A stretch of 64,000 nt of DNA, taken from NCBI GenBank assembly GCA_011316305.1, contig SAUG01000052.1:558001-622000 (forward strand), in the 5' to 3' direction. The stretch comes from Rusavskia elegans (Eukaryota > Ascomycota > Lecanoromycetes > Teloschistales > Teloschistaceae). Under the pieces are notes generated by a model. It ran no database searches. It worked only from the letters and a program-made list of their open reading frames with translations, and was not told where the DNA came from. Positions 37,105 to 49,193 of this stretch are shown piece after piece. The first letter of the stretch is position 1; each line of letters starts with the position of its first letter. A program made the translations under genes and the position numbers.

Positions 37105-40100
37105 CTACTCACCACCGCCTCCATCTCCTCCATCGTCTCCACCCACATCTCCACCATCGTTGCCATCGACTCCAATATCAAGTCCCCCAGTAAGACCACC
37201 GCCATCGATCGCATCGCTCGGATCATCTCCGTATCCATCTGGATAGTCACCGTCCCACCCATCTTCAATCCCATAATCGAGACTATTGGCATCCCCCAAG
37301 TCGTCGCCCATCCATCCCGCGCAACCAATGTTATCGCCATCATCATTCGCCGCTCCCCCATCCCCTCCATACCCACCTCCATCTCCACCTCCACCTCCAT
37401 CTCCATCCCCTCCATCTCCATCCTCGTCATCACTCCTTGGCCGCACAATATCCGATAACAAGACCCTTCGGTCACGGAGGTACTCATACCGCTCGATCTG
37501 CTGCTCCTTCACGAGCAGCGCCCAATCCGCAAGCATATACTCATGGTACCGACCCTTCTCAAATTCGTGGCTAAACGGTTGCGCACGGTGTATACCGCCT
37601 AGCTTAAGCCGGTCTACTCGTTCGTGGGGGTAGGTGCGCAGCCAATCAGTTGCAGTGCGGAGCAATGTCGAGCGATACATGGCTGAAGTCGCAGCTAAAA
37701 GAGAATCTTGTGCTAGAAGGACGGTGAGGCGATTATGCATCCACTCTTCGTTCGACAAGGATCTTGCTCCTGCTATCTCCGGAGGATAAAAACTTTTCTG
37801 ACGCGCCAAATGGAGCATTATGGTCCCGTAACTGTCAAAAGGGAAGCTCAAGACGTGGTTCGAGAGGGAACAGCTGTTGCAGGTACCCGCCGTCTTGCTG
37901 TAGGCTGCGGTACAGTCCCACGGAAAGAGGTTTTGATACCTGTACAATGTACGACCGAAGCCTCCTGTTGCAGAACGTTAGTCCCTACTCCTAAGGAACC
38001 GAATCTCGTCGAAAGGTCACCTTACCCCAATCATGCCAGTATTCCTGGAGCGTATCCACAAGATCCGAATCGTCATGTCGGCCTTGGCGAAATTTCAGCA
38101 GGTATTCCTCCGTCAGACCGTTTGGGACGTCGAATTTGGAGACGACCTTCTCGCGAAGATAACTCCCCGGCCGTGTGACAAAGCTCATCATGTACGGTAA
38201 TTCGTTAGTGGTTGTGAGATTGCTCGGCAGAGGTCCCAAGAAGCTCCCTACTTTGTCCCATTGAAGCAACGAATCACAGAAGTTTTGGCAGTTGTTGGCT
38301 GTCCGACTCCACATCAGCTTTGTATCCGAGTCCATGAGTCGATCGGCTAGATAAGATGTGATTGACACGACCCTTTCACCTAAAAGCTTTATGAGGCCTG
38401 ATTGGAGAGCCAGGACTTCTTTCTCTAAGCTCTGTTTTTGCAGGTCAATTGCTTGTCTTGGATCTTCTTTGTACCTTTCTGACGCGATAATCAGACCTTG
38501 GATTAACTCACGCTCTAATATAGGCTGTGACAAGTACTGGAAAGGATCGCCGACAATCTGTTTTAGAAATGCTTTGACACGGCGTGGGGGTTTGTTGGAG
38601 ACGCGTTTGTATAGTAGTCGCTTGTGACTGAGTGCCATTTCAGGTCGATGATCCTCAGTCGTTTGACTTATGCCGAAGCAGATTGGATCTCGAGTGCTCA
38701 ACAAGACGCCTCTCTTGGAGCTGTGCCAAAATCAGTAACATTGAAATAGTAGGGCAATGGGATCTCCGCTGGTCTATTTGGCGGTCTCAACTATAAGGCA
38801 GCAAGTCCAACAGGGAAAAGTTTCCTTCACGGCCTGACAGTAGAAGTGGAGCGGGCACCTACTCAGGAACACCATTCTCAATCATCAATGGACCAAACAT
38901 CAACGCCACATGGACATTTCCGAAGGGGTATCGATTGGTGAACTTTCGGTATAACAGAGGGATTTCCTTGCTCGCGAGCTTCTCTTCTTCAACGTCCGAC
39001 ATGGTTTTCTCACCGCCTTTACCCTGAGGGTCTGTGTATCTTTGTCCTCGCGACTTAGTCCGTCTTCGTCTAAGGCCTTTCAGCCTGGGCGTATTAGACT
39101 GCACCGTGGTTCCATCATCTGGTTTTATTTGTTTGCGCCCCTGATATCGTCTCTTTCCCTTCTCGATGGCTGATATTGTGCCTTGGTACTTCGCTTCCAT
39201 GACCCTGTCACTTAACAGCAGGAGGCCACACTTGAGCACTTTAGGTTTTCCTTTCCCGCGGTGAAAAAATTTGTCATCCATGGGAAACGGAGGGTAATGC
39301 CTGATATTCGGGGCTGTGCGCGTTGTGGGATCACAGACGCATATCTGTCGGCTGATCCGTGGAGTGATGATATCTCGCAGGATGAGATGCTTGTAGAACT
39401 TCGTCATGTGGCTTTGTGGATGGCGAGACCCGCGAAAACATGTCTCACAGATCGAGTCCCTTTTGGTGAGGGAGACTGCTGCTTGGCATTTGGGTTCCAA
39501 GCACTTGAAAAGAATACCCCTGACCACGTCGCCACAGGCTTTGCATCTGAGGGCCTTGAGCTTTGGCATTGAGCTTTCATCGAATCGTGCGAGGGTCAGC
39601 TGGGGCGGCGCTGATCGCCTCCAAAAGTTGGCTTGTGGTAGAGGAGAATTGTACGTGATGACCTTGTCGATGTCCAGGAACGACGCACTTTGCAGCAACA
39701 TCCTTGCGCGTCGTTCAACGAGGCTTTCGTCTCGACGATCGGGCATTTGTCCTCTGATGTCTTCTTTCAGAGGCTGATCTTCGTATGCTCTACGGTAGGC
39801 GATGAAGACTGCTTGAGAACACGCCTCATAGGTTCTTTTGTTCTTGTTTCCCCTTATACCGCCACGTATCTTTCGCAACCGTTCTTGACTGAATTTCCGC
39901 GCAAATTCTCGAGACGATTCGCTTACTTGATCGATGAAACGTTCATAACCCTCAGTCTGAGAATTTCTTTCCTCTTCCAGCTCTAGGCTGGAATATTGGG
40001 GCTGCTGCCATTCTCGTAGAGTCAGAATCATCCGGGCAAGTTCTCGTCGAACACCACTCCAGTATAGCGATTGTAGCTCGTTCGCTATTTCCTCCTTGGT

Positions 40101-40229
40101 AGGCACTGAAGGTTTCTCCCACGGCACGTACTCGGTAGCAGATTTATTATTAGCCGTTTTGGCACTTCCTTGGAGCCTCCGGACTTTCCGTAGAGGCAGC
40201 CGCATTGAAAGCGAGGCTACGACATCCAT
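37105..40229 (-). CDS. Large uncharacterised fungal protein with ZZ-like zinc finger and Gly/Asp-rich tail
   Basis: Three exons join cleanly: 40229-38863, 38720-38026 and 37964-37105 (introns of 142 and 61 nt), giving 973 residues from the first in-frame ATG. The frame stays open upstream to about 40,450, so an extra 5' exon is possible. Residues about 229-274 hold CKAC, KC, KC, CETC and two histidines, spaced like a ZZ-type zinc finger. Basic stretches follow. The second exon reads into the conserved GVLLSTRDPICFGI and the third into GRTLYRYQNLFPWD and LADWALLVKEQQ. The last 90 residues are almost only G and D with W/Y islands, a low-complexity tail. The family recurs in ascomycetes without known function. 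The stop codon is only about 30 bp from the RIP block. Confidence 0.75.
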
Positions 40230-40545
40230 CTTCCTGAATACTTTGAGGGAGATAGGCTCGCCAGCACAGAGATCACGCCTGGTTAGAGGATACCAATACA
40301 AGGTCCAAAACCCCGCCGTACAATATCCAGATTCGCCCAAGCATGCGAAGGATTTCAAGCGGGATGATTTAGGCAAGTTCGAACATTCAGGTGAGTCAGC
40401 CTCGTGATGGTGGCTGCATCTCGACCGGAATCGCCGATTCAGCCTACCAGCCTCACAGCCTTACGTATGCATGACTTAAGCAACAGAACGTACGTTGCAT
40501 TCTATCGTTGCTCCATTGGGTAATATCCCCTCTGCCTGAAGTACA
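40230..40545. promoter_or_regulatory. Divergent promoter region
   Basis: 316 bp between two head-to-head starts (zinc-finger gene on minus, lipase-like gene on plus). Specific factor sites were not identified, and part may be an upstream exon of the minus-strand gene. Confidence 0.4.
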
Positions 40546-42157
40546 ATGAAGCGCTTGTTCAAGCACAAGGCTGCGCGAAATTCGACTACGACAAGTTTAG
40601 AAGCCAGTACAAGTGTCCCCGCATCTGGCTTCACTTTTGTAAACAACTCGCAAGGCGCCTCTGCGTCAATCGTCGAGTTATCGAACGCCTTGGATGATGT
40701 ACTGGGCGACATTGAGTTCGAGGGTTCGTTGGGTCCTTTTTGATTGCCGAGTGGAAATCTTACTCGAAGATATCACCTAGGTGAAGCCAGCGACTTTGCA
40801 AAAGCGGAGATTGGCCGCTTGGATTCGGAGGCTTCCAAGTATTCCAATTCAAGATTCACTGCAGGCGTCGAGTATCCAATATGGTCATGGTCAGGCCCAT
40901 CCTCAATCACAAGAATGAGCCTTTTGACACCGGTTGTAGCAGATCGGAAGACACGCCAATGATCCTCGCTGCCGCAAAGTGCTCCGCAGCTATTTACCAG
41001 CCTCAAAACCCCTCCATACTTAGAGGTGAGAATTTTTCAAGCAGTTTTTGACGTTCTCGCTTTGTATAGTATCAGGCTGACCGAGCTGAGACGACGTTTT
41101 TAAGTACGAACGCCTTCACTATGTTGAACCAACCAGACTAGGCACCGTGAAAGCAACGGCATTCTATGAAGCCCAGCAATCGGATCCAACCGACTCACAG
41201 GGACGTGGCATACTCATTGTTGCTATTAGGGGCTCTGCAAGTAAAGTCGACCATATGATCAATCTGAACAACGGAGCGACGGAGGTTGAGGACTTCATTG
41301 TATGTGCCCACCTGGCGGACCACAGGGCGTTTTACAAGCAGCACAGCCACTGACGACGAAACAACCCAGCCTCTAGCGACCCTGCAAGAGCTAAGCGGAA
41401 CATCTGTCCTTCCTCAAGCTCACTCGGGATTTCGTATAGGTGCCAAAGCTTTGGCACATTACGTCGCAGAGCAGCTGGAGAAGTGCACGAAATGCAATGG
41501 TCCAACAGAGATTCTGTTCACTGGCCACTCGGCTGGGGCTGCGGTCTCTTCCTTACTATTCCACCATTTCTTGTCATCTGCTTCCAGTAAATGTAAACCT
41601 CCACCATTCCTCCAGGGCTGATGACTAGGTCACTGACCTCCGAGTACCGTGCAGATCCATCCTTAGCATTCAGTTGCATCACGTTCGGCAGTCCGCCCTT
41701 CTGCAACACGAGTTTCGCGTCTTTGGCGAGCCAAATGCGCCTCAATACCGAACAATGCCACCTCCATCTGAATTTCCTGAACGAGTTCGACGTGGTCCCT
41801 CGCCTCGACAGACAATACGTTCTCTCTCTCGTCGACTTATACCGATCCAGATTCGGGCTACCGCCCGTCGACTCCGAGAATAGTATCAATGCTTCGGTCC
41901 CACATGAGCATGAATTATCAGACGAGATACGGGCGTTGAAAGTCTGGCCGCTGCGTGCTCCTGTTTTCGTTCACCCCGGAGATACGATCCTGTTGTCCCT
42001 TGACGATGCAGCAAAAGACAAGAATGGGGCATTAGAACTACGGGCAACACAGGTAGATACACTGGGCTCACTCCTCTTTTGCCGGATTGCGGCTCATAAG
42101 GTTGCGGTATACTTGGCGAATGTGGAAGAATTGTGTGCTCGGGATTCGAAATGGTAG
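40546..42157 (+). CDS. Class-3 lipase-like protein
   Basis: Multi-exon gene. Secure parts are an exon ending at 41025, then 41091-41299, 41370 to about 41570, and about 41630-42157. Introns 41026-41090 (65 nt) and 41300-41369 (70 nt, CTGAC branch) restore DDVFKYERLHYVEPTRLG and EVEDFI-PLATLQE. The fold is alpha/beta hydrolase: LIVAIRGSAS strand, nucleophile elbow GHSAG within EILFTGHSAGAAVSSLLF, acid NEFDVVPR and a C-terminal CRIAAHKVAVYL histidine, giving the Ser-Asp-His triad of lipase_3 proteins. The N-terminal exon (ATG 40546, MKRLFKHKAARNS...) and its link to the exon around 40,865-41,025 are uncertain, as is the small intron near 41,575-41,630. No signal peptide, so it is probably an intracellular lipase or phospholipase-like enzyme of unknown substrate. 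Confidence 0.7.
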
Positions 42158-42524
42158 TTTTGTGGTACTTCCCCCCAATCTCAGCAATCTGTGGTTCATA
42201 TGAGAGGAAAATTGAGCTGACGGAGAGCACACTAGTAGATCATGGAGGTGTGACCCCTATATCACCTGCCCCGCTAGGGCATTCGTTTCAGGGGCTTGTC
42301 GGGGTAACAGTCAATCGCAATAAGGTGGTACAACAGTCGATACCTCGATGTCGGTTATCGTTGTATCGATGACTCAGATGCTACAATAGAGCCACTTACC
42401 GTATCATTTATATATAGCCTATACTCGGACCTGTATTAATACGAGGAGAGAAAGCTGGTTAACCCCTGGATCGAATGCCACCACTGGCGGGGGAGATGGT
42501 ATTGCTGTTCGTAACAACACATGT
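42158..42524. other. Convergent 3' region
   Basis: Between the 3' ends of the lipase-like and GRDP-type genes; no coding signal. Confidence 0.4.
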
Positions 42525-43974
42525 TCAGTATGCTATTGGCAACGTGCGGCGATTGCGTCTTGCACGCTCGACAGCTCTGTGATAAGCGACCTCCTGCATC
42601 GATTCTTGGACCAATTGCCGCGTGTCTCTATTACCAAACAAGCTCTTTTCGGCTAATCGCTGGAGATTCTGACAGTCCCAGCACAAACACCGTCTATACC
42701 CTGCTCCAAATCGAGCTCGAAAGACTCGCTCGGTCGAGATCAGGGCTTGTTGGTGGTCGTGATCGTGGGGTACAACGTTATGCTCCACTAGACGTCCCAC
42801 GGAAGTTTCCGAGAACATGCCAAAGCTTGAGGGCGATAATTGGTGCGTCAACCACACGAGCTCGATGTCTGGTGTTGATGTTAGACTGACGGTGGGATTC
42901 GATGCGAGTAGATCAAAGAATTGGCGGTAGCGATCTCGTGCGCCCTGCAGAGTGAATTCCACAGCTGGGCTTCGAATCCATAGCAAATGGCACATGAGAT
43001 CGACCCACTCGTCGTGGTTTTTCCATATCATGTCCAACTTCGCGTTGGGTGTTCGGGGCTCTATATGTGAGACAGACTGCATGCTCAAAGCCTGGATACT
43101 ATTGGTAAGTCCATCCTTGGGGCCCTGAATCAGGTATTGGAGCAGATCTGGTTCCAATTCGGTCATCTCCCTGAATGCCTCCGCATTTCCGACGGGAAGT
43201 TCAAACCTTCGGTTGGTTTGGTTGATCATGGAATGCTATTGACAAAGGTCAGTACTCCGAATCGCTGAAAGAACGGGGTTCGTACGATGTGCGTCCAAGG
43301 GAAATTCACTTGGCTGACCCACGGAATCCTCTTGTCCAGACACCATGCTAGACACAAGCGAGGTTTCAGCATGAAAGCGTGCCAGATCAGCAAAACATCT
43401 ATCGACTTGTCAACGCACGCATCACGCCGGCACCAGCTTGAATACCTATTGGTGGCACTAGCTTCGGATCCAATTCGTGTCCAACCTTCCCGCTAATCTT
43501 GCGGTGATTGTTGATGCTGACCACCCAGGTTGAGAACCGGCAATACGCCTTGTCGATAAACCGCGTCCACTTCTCTTTCCGCCGTTCCTGGAAAGTGCTA
43601 TCGTGAGCTTTGATCGGTCTCAGCAGTCTTCGCCCGAGAACCCTCCTGCCTCTGCTGTTGTATATATACGAGATGGTAAACTTTTTCCGCGGCAACGTGT
43701 TGAACAGTACGTCAAGTTGATTGGATTTGATAACCGTCTCCTGGAGTAATTTGAAACATTCAAGCAGCTCCAAGTGAATAGCGCACTGTGCGATTGACGG
43801 AAGCATGTTGCTATGCTCATCCTCATCCGTCTGGGCGGTTTCTGGAGTTTCGAAGATAGCCGGTGAGGGAACATGTGGTTGCTGTTGGTATTCGTTGGGG
43901 GCGGTGTAGTTCCGGGCGTGTTTCCGACTCGCAGCGTGGAGCTCAGTGATAGATCCGGGGTCATGGAAATCCAT
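42525..43974 (-). CDS. Glycine-rich-domain-type protein (GRDP/DUF1399-like)
   Basis: Three exons: 43974-43446, 43398-43286 and 43235-42525 (introns of 47 and 50 nt with CTGAC or TTGAC branch sites), 450 residues. The first junction recreates PPI-DVLLIWHAFMLKPRL and the second joins FPWTHI to HSMINQTNRRFELP. Family marks are an early helix LELLECFKLLQETVIKSNQLDVLF, WTRFIDKAYCRFSTW, the WHAFMLKP motif and a second PDIELVWLTHQLSP motif, the two histidine-centred signatures of the glycine-rich domain-containing protein family known from plants and fungi. The Gly-rich tail typical of plant members is absent. Role in fungi unknown; probably cytosolic. The second histidine motif has WLTH where family members usually have WHTH. 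Confidence 0.75.
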
Positions 43975-44348
43975 AAATGATGCTGGTTACAGCATGAGTG
44001 TCTGCACGACTTCGACCAGATGGAAGTAAACGTGGAAGGGACGGTAGGTATAGTTTAGGCAGCGATAAGAGCCCCACACGCTCAAGCCCCTGAGCCTTCT
44101 GCTTACTCCGATCCTCCAACCAATTGCATTCTGGTGGCGTGTCTCAAAGCAGGTGTAAGCACGAGAACTTACCTCTCAGGCTTTTGACAGCCTTGCGCCC
44201 AAGGCGTTCTAAGTATCTCTCTCCCGAGATTTGTGTACTATCATCTACGTTCTTTCACACTCTTCTACCCTCAAGGAAAGTGGAACAGAAGTCGCGCTGT
44301 CGTAGTCTGAAGTGCCACATTGTTGCGCCCAGCGACGGCTCCAACAAC
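43975..44348. promoter_or_regulatory. Divergent promoter region
   Basis: 374 bp between the GRDP-type gene (minus) and the membrane protein gene (plus). No specific element could be assigned. Confidence 0.4.
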
Positions 44349-46058
44349 ATGAATCCGGTAATTATTATACTTCGTTTTTTGGGTCACTATCCGGCATTCC
44401 TGTTGGCTTTTCGAAGTGGTTCGGTTTATCATACTGTCAGAAGATTCCCAGACCTCATTCAAATTACCCCAGGAGGAACTAATCTACGAGCGTCTCTCCA
44501 TCTTCTAGCCATCGCGGTATGTCTCTTCATATCTGGCTCCTCCGAACATTGATGACAAGGTAGACATGGTTCATTACTTTCGGAGCAGCTGCCATCGTTC
44601 CCCTGAGAGCTACTTTGGTTTTCCTGCCGTTTGATCTCAGCTTTTGTGCAATCCTCCTTACCGCACTGGTCTTGCAGACGTCTTCCATGCCTAAGCTGCC
44701 AACAGACTGCAAGCATGCTTCGAACACTCTGGCGAATGGGTACTTCCGGACCCTGGCAGAAGCAGAACTCAGGACTTGGAAGCCTGGGAAGGATAGCGAT
44801 GGTAACGCTTTGACGCCACCTTCTCCAACATCGGCATGCAGTCCCTTCTACGAGGTATGGGCTTTTGAGATTACCGTCTTGTAGGTTTTTAAATCACCTG
44901 GTCTAGGTCGCCTTGCTTATTGGTTGAATCAGAATTCTCTATTTGATTGCGATCGTCGTCGAGATCGTTATATCTCTTCTCTTGCTTAGGAGGCGTGACT
45001 ATTATCACCGCTCACGCGACTTTGATCTGTGCCCAATGCCTTTGACAGACTTTACCTGGCTGTTCCAAATGCCTTTGAAGATTTTGACCTGGCCGTTCCG
45101 ATGGTTGGGCTCAGCCATCCATGTTCTTAGCGCAAGCACACGCTTCGCAAAGAATTACGCCGGCAGAGATCGTAGACGTCGCCCAAGGCTCTATACACGT
45201 CATTTCCATCATGTTCACACCGGAGAACAACCGGAAAGTCGCCAGGAAGATGAATCAGCAAGTGCAAATGAAGCTGGAGTCGGATCCGCGGTTGTTGAAT
45301 TACCGGCTTATAATGCTAAGAGTGGAGGTGCTGTATGTCGAACTTGCTCACAGCTGAAACCCCAGACTGGTTTGAGAAGACTGCTTTGTCTGGATGAAAC
45401 TATGGAGGAAATGGCAAAATATCTCCACGCGAGCGACATCCGGCACCTTGGTCAAGCCTCCAAAGGGATCAGGATGTCCCTATATACCCACATAGGCACG
45501 TATGCACGCAGCGAGGATACCAACGTCAGAACACTCGACTTCGTTCCGATGCAGAAGAAATCCCTCTTTCGGGCCGAGGAGATTCTTACCCATGCCGACA
45601 GAACCGAGCTTCTTTCTCGCGGTACCTGCACGTATGGCGAAAGAAACCGATGCTGGTCCTGCGATATCCAAATCTGCTCCACGTGCATTTACCAATCCCA
45701 AGCTTCCGTGGCCAACATCCAGCACCATATAGACAACTGCACGCTTTACTGCCACAAATGCTACTTTCGCGAAATATGTCTCAAATATCGACGGCCTCTT
45801 GGCCACCCGAGGCGCTGCTTGCACTCCACGAAGCTCGGCGGCCTTCGAGATATGAGATCACTGTGTAAACCGTGCTCTGAGATGCCGGACGAGGACATTA
45901 GCATTCGCCGCGACAGGAAGGAGAAGGCAAAACTAGCCTTGTTGGCGGCTCAGGCTGCACGTTGCGCGAACTGTGCATCGGGGTTGCCGTCTGGAGGTGT
46001 AAGGTGGTGGGTGTGTACTATATGTGATCTGGAATGCACCGATCCATGTCACCACTAG
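44349..46058 (+). CDS. Membrane protein with cysteine-rich cytosolic-type tail
   Basis: Three exons: 44349-44516, 44564-44880 and 44933-46058 (introns of 47 and 52 nt), 536 residues. The first junction joins LHLLAIA to TWFITFGAAA, the second joins FEITV to LILYLIAIVVEIV, both completing membrane helices. Predicted segments: ASLHLLAIATWFITFGAAAI, LSFCAILLTALVLQT, and WAFEITVLILYLIAIVVEIV followed by a stop-transfer RRRDYY. Between them a loop holds DCKHASNTLANGYF. The 370-residue C-terminal part has several CxxC pairs (CRTC, CWSC, CSTC, CHKC, CKPC, CANC, CTIC) suggesting zinc binding, plus an F-box-like helix MEEMAKYLHASDIRHLG. The family with GHYPAFLLAFRSG near the start is common in ascomycetes and uncharacterised. 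Confidence 0.75.
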
Positions 46059-47413
46059 GCGTGTTTATGCTAAAGTCCTCTGCTTCTAATATAGAGTTGA
46101 AAATAAGCTTCAGAGTTCTACTGGTCGCCTCACTAGTGACTTGCAGCGCTTCTCCTATCCCTTCGTCTGCTAGTGTGTTGGCCCTATCAGTCAATGTTCT
46201 CCCTAGCCAGAGTAACTTGGTTTTATACGTCTACACCTGACGTCCGAGCAATCCATATAACGAAATCCTTCATCGAGGGAACGGCTGTCGTAGTCGTATT
46301 GCGATTGGCCCGGCCTGTCTGGTAGAGTAAAGGGAACATGCATTTTAGCAGACGAAGGGATACTTCAGATGTCGGATCCCCCTGCTCCCGCTTATGATCA
46401 TATAGTAGGGTTCGCTTGATCCCGTACCCCGGATAGGAAAACAATAGGACATTGCAAGGGGTTGTGGCTCGCTTAGTGGATATTGTTCCTTATTAAGGGT
46501 CGATGGAACGAACCTGTATTTTGATCGTACGAACGCGCTACTCCTACTTCCCTACAGGACCGGGGACTAAAAGCGAGGAAACTTTGGGTGTCATATATGT
46601 GTCTATGACACGAGTCGTCACCTGTAATTTTAGTAGTCTGCGGAGCCTTGGGACGGCAGACATGGATACCGCCTCTGTTCCTATGGGATCGAATAGTATC
46701 AATTATGTCTTAAAGGCTTGTGTAGACGGGTAAAGCAAAGATGGGCGGAGACACATAAAATTTGATAGTGGGAGAAAGCGAGACGGGAGAAGGTAGATGA
46801 AAGATATCTAAATGAACTGGGGTCAAGCTATTGTGCGGTATTCTTATCTTGCTTTTGAACTGTGGTTTACGTGGTCCAGTGAACCTGTATGAAGGTACTT
46901 TTAACTTTTCCAGCCGTTTTAGCCATTAGTTGTTATCATAGTTCTTGTCTAAGGATCCGGCATCCTTTGAGTAAGTGGAACTTATTAAGCGAGGCCTTTG
47001 TATATGCTTATTCACCAGTTATATGAAACTCCGGCAGGTTCCCCCCATAACACGTGCCTTCTTCGTTTCCTGCGTGTTCGCTTGATAGCCTTTCCAAGCC
47101 TGTATGGCCTATCATTATTAAACAATCTTGCTTTTAGTCGCATCAATCGAACTCTTCTTAGTTTCAATGTCTTGCTGAATTGCCAAAGGCATACGTATGA
47201 TTCTCAGGGTTCAAAGAGGTACTGATAGTCGTCCAGCAGCACTCGTAGCTTCCAATTCCCTCCAGGTATGGGATCTCCGCCAGCTAGCCCACGAGCGTGT
47301 GACCAAAGAAGGTTCGAATGCCAATTCCCATGGAGACTGATTCTCATCCGGCATGCTCAATTGTTACCAGCCATCATAGAGAGGCGGAATCGGCTCCTCC
47401 TTATTGATAGCGT
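46059..47413. other. Gene-poor stretch
   Basis: Only short frames without domains. Composition is normal. No RNA gene or repeat seen. Confidence 0.45.
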
Positions 47414-48076
47414 TCATTCCAATCTATTTGCGTGTTTGTCGCTGGTCTCCGAGCACAGGGTCCGGGCGACTTCGTAGAGTAGGTAGATATCATAGTCGCT
47501 GGTGTTCTCTCCAGCTGGCGAGAATAGATGATTACCCACTGGGTCACAGCGTTTGCGAAGAAGTGCAATAGTCTGGATGTTGTAGAAAGCATGGATGAAA
47601 CGCTGAGGTTCTTTTGGACTAAGACAAATCTTTCTATCGGAGACCCAGCTTCTGTTGTCTGGGGTATCACGCTTGGTGTTGATCATGAAAAGCGATGGTC
47701 AATGGATGATAATATCGCAGGCGCGCTCAGCGGCTTCTGCGTTGGAAAGGATACGTGCAGTGAAGTATTCGATGCCTAAGAACAATTGTATATCTTTGGA
47801 GCTTGAGCATCTGGAAGGACCCTCGGCTGCAACAAGGGATTTTGCGTCGTCGTAACATTCGACCGTCCGTATGAGCAGATCTTCGCAGATAGGCTTTTTA
47901 TAGTAGATGCAAGTGCTGTTGAAGGGCCTAGAGGCCTGTGCCAGGCCGGCTGCCGTTGAAACGTCGGGACAGCATTCGAAGATGCGGAGTCGTATCTCGG
48001 CTGGGAGGAGCGGGCAAGCCATGAAGTACTTGCTAGAGTTGCCGGGTCGTCTATGAATGTCAGTCTTCATCATCAT
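47414..48076 (-). pseudogene. F-box-like gene with in-frame stop
   Basis: The frame from the ATG cluster at 48076 encodes an F-box-like N-terminus (LLPAEIRLRIFECCPDVSTA, then LAQASRPFNSTCIYYKKPIC) typical of expanded ascomycete F-box families. It meets TGA at 47701-47699 right after CDIIIH. The same frame continues as PSLFMINTKRDTPDNRSW, LSPKEPQRFIHAFYNIQTIA, a segment that belongs to the same family type, down to 47414. A single CGA-to-TGA change explains the break. The 3' end is unclear. Alternatively a short intron removes the stop, but no good GT/AG pair is visible around it. Confidence 0.6.
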
Positions 48077-49190
48077 AGTAAAGCGCAGAGGAAAGCAAAC
48101 ACCTTTAAATGTATAAGATGAGAGCGAAGGACTTTACTCTGCCTGGGTATTAGATTGCACGACACCGTGGATTCGATGATTTTGGAAACTTGGAGTTTAG
48201 ATGTAGGACGCTTTATAAGTAAGGTGCTGTTGTATAGTCAGCTCTCTGTTATAGTCACTTGATGCTCTGCAGGCGCTGAAAGCGTCACGTACTTTACCGT
48301 TGAGTTGTGTGGTAATTCCAGTAATATCAACAAAGCTTGTCCAGTCGAATACACAGGCTCCTGATAGGCGGGAGGTTAGAGGAAACAATCGTACAAATCT
48401 ATATATTTTCATGACAGGTGTGGGGTTGTCAATAGAGATTTTCAATATTTCTGGACTGATATCAACATGGGTATAGCATACCACAAGATTCAATAGTATC
48501 GAGCTCCGAGGACCATCTTGGTCTGATACGGTAATTTCGGGATACAAAGAAAGTCTGGATGCTGACGTGGAAGGACGAATGATAACTTAATGGTATGCTA
48601 CGCATCGTGCAGCAGGTACCTGTTCGACTGACGACATAAATGGCGATACATAGGTAGATCCTACACCCATTTATTATGAAGTGAGGGGGTTAGAGGTACC
48701 GTCACTGCTCTCGGAAAATGCTGTAGAAGTGTAGTCAGCTAAAGGAAGACGCCGCAAGACCACGGCACAAACCTAGAAGCACAAGAGAATGTAGTAAATA
48801 TATTGTGTCGATAGAAATGCCGAATCTCAGACCGGAGTACAGCAGCGTATGAAATCAGGGGCCTAGCTGATGTCTTTGAGGTCCACTTCAAGCTGGCTAT
48901 GGTCATCTAAGTCTGCACCGCTACACAAGCTCAGCTGACTCGTCAGAACAACAGTAGATTGCAGCATGGGCACGGCAACTGACACACCTGGTGTATATAA
49001 TATAGATCCAGGTCACTAGAAGCCTCCTGTTATTCTATTGAATAGGGCGTGAGTAGTCAACATGGCAGCTGTACGGTAGCATCTGTGCAATCGTTAGGAC
49101 GATATCCCTCATCGAAGTGTTTGGTTTTTGTGGGCCTTGTTGTGCGCCCTTTATTTGCAATCTATTCCTGTCCTGACGAGGCTGATAGAG
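48077..49190. other. Gene-poor stretch
   Basis: A 116-codon minus-strand frame (48197-48547) lacks any domain or splice context and is not called. Otherwise empty. Confidence 0.4.
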
Positions 49191-49193
49191 TAG

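Noticed and set aside
48197..48547. A minus-strand 116-codon gene
   Set aside because: No ATG-proximal signal, domain or neighbouring exon; likely chance frame.
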